64,000 nt of DNA from Thalassospira lucentensis (lineage in GTDB: Bacteria > Pseudomonadota > Alphaproteobacteria > Rhodospirillales > Thalassospiraceae): positions 372,001 through 436,000 of the forward strand of contig NZ_JAATOV010000002.1 of assembly GCF_011806425.1 (NCBI RefSeq), written 5' to 3'. The translations under genes and the position numbers were made by a program. The notes under the pieces are model-generated. The model worked only from the letters and a program-made list of their open reading frames with translations, searched no databases and was not told the origin of the DNA. This document shows, piece after piece, positions 61,196 to 64,000 of this stretch (position 1 is the stretch's first letter; each line of letters opens with the position of its first letter).

Positions 61196-61807
61196 ATGAA
61201 TCAACGGGCAAAATTTGTCGTTGTCATGGGGGTATCGGGATCGGGTAAAACCGAAATTGCCCGACGCTGTGCAGATGCGACCCAAAGCCACTGGCTGGAC
61301 GCAGACGACCACCACCCAATTGAAAATGTCGAACAGATGCGAAGTGGTCGTCCCTTAAATGACGACATGCGCTGGCCGTGGCTTGCCGCTGTTGGGGATG
61401 CCGCACGAAACAAAGTGGCCCAGGTCGCCAATGGCGATACATCTGACCACACACCTCAGACGATCTTTATTGCCTGTTCTGCGCTTAAACGCAGATATCG
61501 CGATGCGTTGCGCCGGGATTTAGACCCGGTGACGTTTGTTTTTCTGGATGGCACACGTGATGTGATCTTGTCCCGACTGAACCGTCGGGTCGGGCATTTC
61601 ATGCCATCCGGCTTGCTTGACAGTCAGCTTGCAGACCTTGAACCGCCGGGGCCGGACGAGAACTGCGTGACTGTTTCGATAGATGCCCCGATCGATACTG
61701 TTGTTTCCACGGCCATAAACAGCTTGCTGGCCCGTGAAACAAACAGTGCTTCCTTTGCTAATGAGAACACCACCGGAAAACCGGAATGTCAGGGAGAAGA
61801 CATATGA
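61196..61807 (+). CDS. gntK: Gluconokinase
   Basis: This kinase phosphorylates gluconate to 6-phosphogluconate. The 203-residue protein has the P-loop GVSGSGKT near residue 12, then WLDADDHHPIENVEQMRSGRPLNDDMRWPWL, a GntK-specific segment, and IACSALKRRYRDALR. The product is longer than the usual 170-180 because of a C-terminal tail from about residue 180 (LLARETNSASFANENTT). It overlaps dctP by four bases (ATGA), so it is translationally coupled to the uptake system. It is controlled by the tandem operators upstream. Confidence 0.93.
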   Translation: MNQRAKFVVVMGVSGSGKTEIARRCADATQSHWLDADDHHPIENVEQMRSGRPLNDDMRWPWLAAVGDAARNKVAQVANGDTSDHTPQTIFIACSALKRRYRDALRRDLDPVTFVFLDGTRDVILSRLNRRVGHFMPSGLLDSQLADLEPPGPDENCVTVSIDAPIDTVVSTAINSLLARETNSASFANENTTGKPECQGEDI

Positions 61808-62832
61808 CCAAGACACTTAAATCGCTCTTAGGGGCTACCGTCATCGCCGGCCTGGTTGCCGCCGCACCGTTTGCAGCGACCGCCCAGGAATACAGCCTTA
61901 AATTCCAGTCAAGTGACGCATCTGGTGTGCCGAACTTTGCCCTGGAACAAGACTGGGCCGAAAAGGTCAAAACCATGACCAACGGCCGCGTCGAAATTGA
62001 AATGATGCCGGTCAACTCGATCGTTGAACACGCCGAAACCCAAGATGCCATCGCAGCAGGCATTCTCGACGGCCACATCACCGACACCAGCTACTTCACC
62101 GGTAAAGACGCGGCATTTGGCCTGATTGCCAACCCGGTTGGCGCATGGTCGGCCCCGTCCGAAATGCTGCGCTTCGTCGAATATGGCGGCGGCAAAGAAC
62201 TGATGAACAGCTTGGTCGAACCTTATGGCCTGCACTTCATCGGTGCTGTCACCCCGGGCCTTGAAGCGTTTGTATCATCCGTTCCGCTTGATGGGGTTTC
62301 CGATCTTAAAGGCCTGAAAATGCGTGCCCCAGAAGGCATGGTTCAGCAGGTATTTGCCGCGGCGGGTGCATCACCTGTGAACATTCCGCAGTCGGAAGTT
62401 TTCACATCGCTTGATAAAAAAGTGATCGATGCGGCCGATGCGACCGTGTTTTCCACCAACCAGGCGATGGGCCTGCATGATGTGGCAAAACATCCGGTTT
62501 ATCCAGGCTTCCACTCTATGCCGATGCTCGAAGTGTCGATTAACAAAACCAAATGGGATTCCATGCCCGACGACATCAAAGCCATCCTTGAAATGTCTGT
62601 CCGCGATCTGGCCTATGACATGGATGCGCGTCTGGCGATGAAAGACATGGAAGCCGTTGCCAAAGCCCGCGAAGAAGGTGGTGTTACCATCCATAACTGG
62701 TCGGCAGAAGAGCGTGCGAAATTCCGTAAAATCGCAACCAGCCAGTGGGAAACCGTGGCCGAACGTTCAGAAAATGCCCAGCGCGTTTACGACACGCTGG
62801 TCAAATATCTGACCGAACAGGGCATGATGTAA
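61804..62832 (+). CDS. dctP: TRAP transporter substrate-binding protein DctP (gluconate-type)
   Basis: A periplasmic binding protein of the TRAP DctP family, 342 residues. A signal peptide (MTKTLKSLLGATVIAGLVAAAPFAATAQE) is predicted to be cleaved at about residue 27. Family features include DGHITDTSYFTG, LKGLKMRAPEGMVQQVFAAAGASPVNIPQSEVFTSLDKKVIDAADAT and the conserved Arg in LKMRAPE that contacts the ligand carboxylate. GGGAGAAG eight bases upstream sets the start. By context the ligand is probably gluconate or a related sugar acid. Confidence 0.92.
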   Translation: MTKTLKSLLGATVIAGLVAAAPFAATAQEYSLKFQSSDASGVPNFALEQDWAEKVKTMTNGRVEIEMMPVNSIVEHAETQDAIAAGILDGHITDTSYFTGKDAAFGLIANPVGAWSAPSEMLRFVEYGGGKELMNSLVEPYGLHFIGAVTPGLEAFVSSVPLDGVSDLKGLKMRAPEGMVQQVFAAAGASPVNIPQSEVFTSLDKKVIDAADATVFSTNQAMGLHDVAKHPVYPGFHSMPMLEVSINKTKWDSMPDDIKAILEMSVRDLAYDMDARLAMKDMEAVAKAREEGGVTIHNWSAEERAKFRKIATSQWETVAERSENAQRVYDTLVKYLTEQGMM

Positions 62833-62904
62833 GCATCTGAATGCCAACCGGTTTACCGGTGTTTATCGGCGGTGCCGTGCCCTTTCGGCCCGCCGGTAAC
62901 GACC

Positions 62905-62990
62905 TGAATACAATCCGGTCGCACCCGATATAAGAGACGATATCTGGTGATGAAAGCCCTCCCTCTGTTACCGGATTGTATTCACCAGAT
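62905..62990 (+). promoter_or_regulatory. Mutually exclusive stem-loops between dctP and dctQ
   Basis: Stem A pairs 62905-62919 (TGAATACAATCCGGT) with 62970-62984 over 15 perfect base pairs. Stem B pairs 62942-62950 (ATCTGGTGA) with 62982-62990 over nine perfect pairs. The two share bases 62982-62984, so only one can form at a time. No T-run follows. They occupy the unusually long 285-base dctP-dctQ gap and may set differential expression of binding protein and membrane subunits, or protect the dctP 3' end. Confidence 0.55.
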
Positions 62991-63117
62991 TGCTTAAAAA
63001 CCGCGCGTTACACGTATGCCATGCTGTGCCAGATGTGTAACGAATACGCGCCTTAAGTGCAGATGCGTCCAACCGACCTGATGTGCCCTTTTGCCTCGCA
63101 TTGTAAGGATGCTGACT

Positions 63118-63735
63118 ATGGCGACCAGCCCGACAGACCCGACACACAAAGAAATCCCGCCCGCCGTTGATCCCGACATTCTTGTTGAGCAACCCGAAGA
63201 AGTCCCCGCTGTTGCTGGCCTTTTGGGCCGGGCGGTCGACAAGATCAGTTCGGTTTTTGCCCTTGGATTTTTGGTGGCGATGGCGGTGCTGATTTTTGAA
63301 ATCGTCATGCGTCACGTGTTTAACAGCCCGACCCTTTGGGCCCATGAAACCACAACGTTTTTATCGGCTGTCGGGTTTGTGTTTGGCGGGCTTTATTGCG
63401 CATCGCGTAACCGGCATATCCGGGTTGTGATCATTTATGACATTGCCGGGCCCAAGCTGCGCCGAGCCCTTGATATCTGCATTTCGATTATCTGTGCGTT
63501 GGCATCAGGCTTTTTCACATGGGCCGCATGGTTGATGGTCAAACGCGCCGCGATCAAGCCGGATGGCAGCATCCATCTGGAAACGACGGGCAGCGCGTTT
63601 AATGCGCCATACCCCGGCATGCTTAAGATCTTTTTGATGGCGATTTTGATCGTGCTGACGGTTCAATTCATCGTTTTGACGATCAATTATGCACGTGGAA
63701 AACACGATAATGTGCAGACAAAATCAGGCGCATAG
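63118..63735 (+). CDS. dctQ: TRAP transporter small membrane subunit DctQ
   Basis: The 205-residue inner-membrane protein has four hydrophobic segments (about 55-75, 90-110, 125-150, 170-190), with the DctQ pattern FEIVMRHVFNSPTLWAHETTTFL near the first and SAVGFVFGGLYCASRNRHIRV at the second. A Pro/Glu/Asp-rich leader of about 40 residues precedes the first helix. AAGGA eight to nine bases upstream sets the start at 63118; the frame opens upstream with a TTG at 63091. It follows a structured 285-base gap after dctP and precedes dctM. Confidence 0.92.
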   Translation: MATSPTDPTHKEIPPAVDPDILVEQPEEVPAVAGLLGRAVDKISSVFALGFLVAMAVLIFEIVMRHVFNSPTLWAHETTTFLSAVGFVFGGLYCASRNRHIRVVIIYDIAGPKLRRALDICISIICALASGFFTWAAWLMVKRAAIKPDGSIHLETTGSAFNAPYPGMLKIFLMAILIVLTVQFIVLTINYARGKHDNVQTKSGA

Positions 63736-63860
63736 GATGCCGATGATCATGGCTGTGAAATCCCGTAAAATCACAATAAGTAATATTATATTATTTATGT
63801 CTTCTGATAGGTCGCTTTGCCCCGATCATGGGTCGGCAAAGTGCAACAGGATAAATCCCG

Positions 63861-64000
63861 ATGTTTGAGTTGCAATCCATGGGCATCGAATATGGCACGC
63901 TGGCCATGTTCGTCATGCTGCTTGTTTTCCTGATGACCGGCATGCCGCTTGCGTTTGTCACGCTTTTGATCGCGCTTATTTTCACCTTGGGCTGGTTTGG
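63861..64000 (+). CDS. dctM: TRAP transporter large permease DctM (partial)
   Basis: Only the first 46 codons lie in the window; the gene continues beyond the right edge. It begins MFELQSMGIEYGTLAMFVML, followed by a helix with LVFLMTGMPLAFVTLLIALI, the standard N-terminus of DctM. AGGATAA lies just upstream of the ATG. Full length would be about 430 residues. It follows dctQ by 125 bases, a stretch with an AT-rich tract but no gene. Confidence 0.9.
   Translation, partial: MFELQSMGIEYGTLAMFVMLLVFLMTGMPLAFVTLLIALIFTLGWF

Noticed and set aside
1-64000. CRISPR arrays, insertion sequences, tRNA or rRNA genes
   Set aside because: No direct-repeat arrays, transposase frames, terminal inverted repeats with target duplications, or tRNA-like sequences were recognised by reading. 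A tRNA scan was not run.

Overview
The window looks like chromosome of a marine-type alphaproteobacterium of the Rhodospirillales, most like Thalassospira by gene content and protein style. This is recognition, not a search result. The grounds are a CtrA/ChpT phosphorelay next to flagellar and chemotaxis genes, an FlbD-type sigma-54 activator, class II DAHP synthase, a two-domain glutamine-dependent NadE and a TRAP gluconate-type locus. No rRNA, tRNA, CRISPR array, insertion sequence or prophage was recognised. Base composition and codon use were not computed.

Region 1 (1-14.3 kb, + strand) is a flagellar block: flgE, fliF, fliH, fliN, a motA-type stator gene, flbD, flhA, flhF, flhG, a FliK-like protein and a small unknown. 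fliG is absent from its usual place between fliF and fliH. A 27-codon ORF with a good ribosome binding site exactly bridges the two genes instead. Region 2 (14.3-20.8 kb) holds a 2OG-Fe(II) oxygenase, a YnjBCD/thiamine-like ABC importer (- strand), a TerC-family membrane protein, a YbaK-type deacylase and a lipoprotein. Region 3 (20.8-32.4 kb) returns to motility: fliJ-fliI (-), ctrA (+) behind a nested inverted repeat carrying GANTC sites, then a - strand run chpT-cheA-cheW-cheY-cheB-cheR, and a DUF3553 gene. CtrA, its phosphotransferase ChpT and a full chemotaxis pathway sit together, which suggests joint control of motility.

Region 4 (32.5-52.8 kb) is mostly housekeeping: moaA, a GIY-YIG/glyoxalase-related gene pair, bolA-rarD-grxD, rpsD with a good sigma-70 promoter, trmJ, cimA, a FrnE-type DsbA protein, LysE and MFS transporters, a MerR-aldo/keto reductase-carboxymuconolactone decarboxylase group, cysS, gltX and nadE. 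Region 5 (53.0-55.9 kb) is the least ordinary: a YbjQ-domain protein, an M48 metalloprotease whose own N-terminus is another YbjQ domain, a one-helix membrane protein and, facing them, a small protein ending in a FliM/CheZ-like CheY-binding peptide. Region 6 (56.2-64 kb) holds class II DAHP synthase, a GFA-family protein, a TauE/SafE permease, a YigZ/IMPACT protein and a GntR-gluconokinase-TRAP locus. That locus is controlled from a 37-bp perfect palindrome made of two 16-bp operators. The TRAP large subunit runs off the right edge.

A recurring trait is that soluble flagellar and chemotaxis proteins here (FliH, FliI, FlbD, CheR, CheB) carry long low-complexity tails or linkers.
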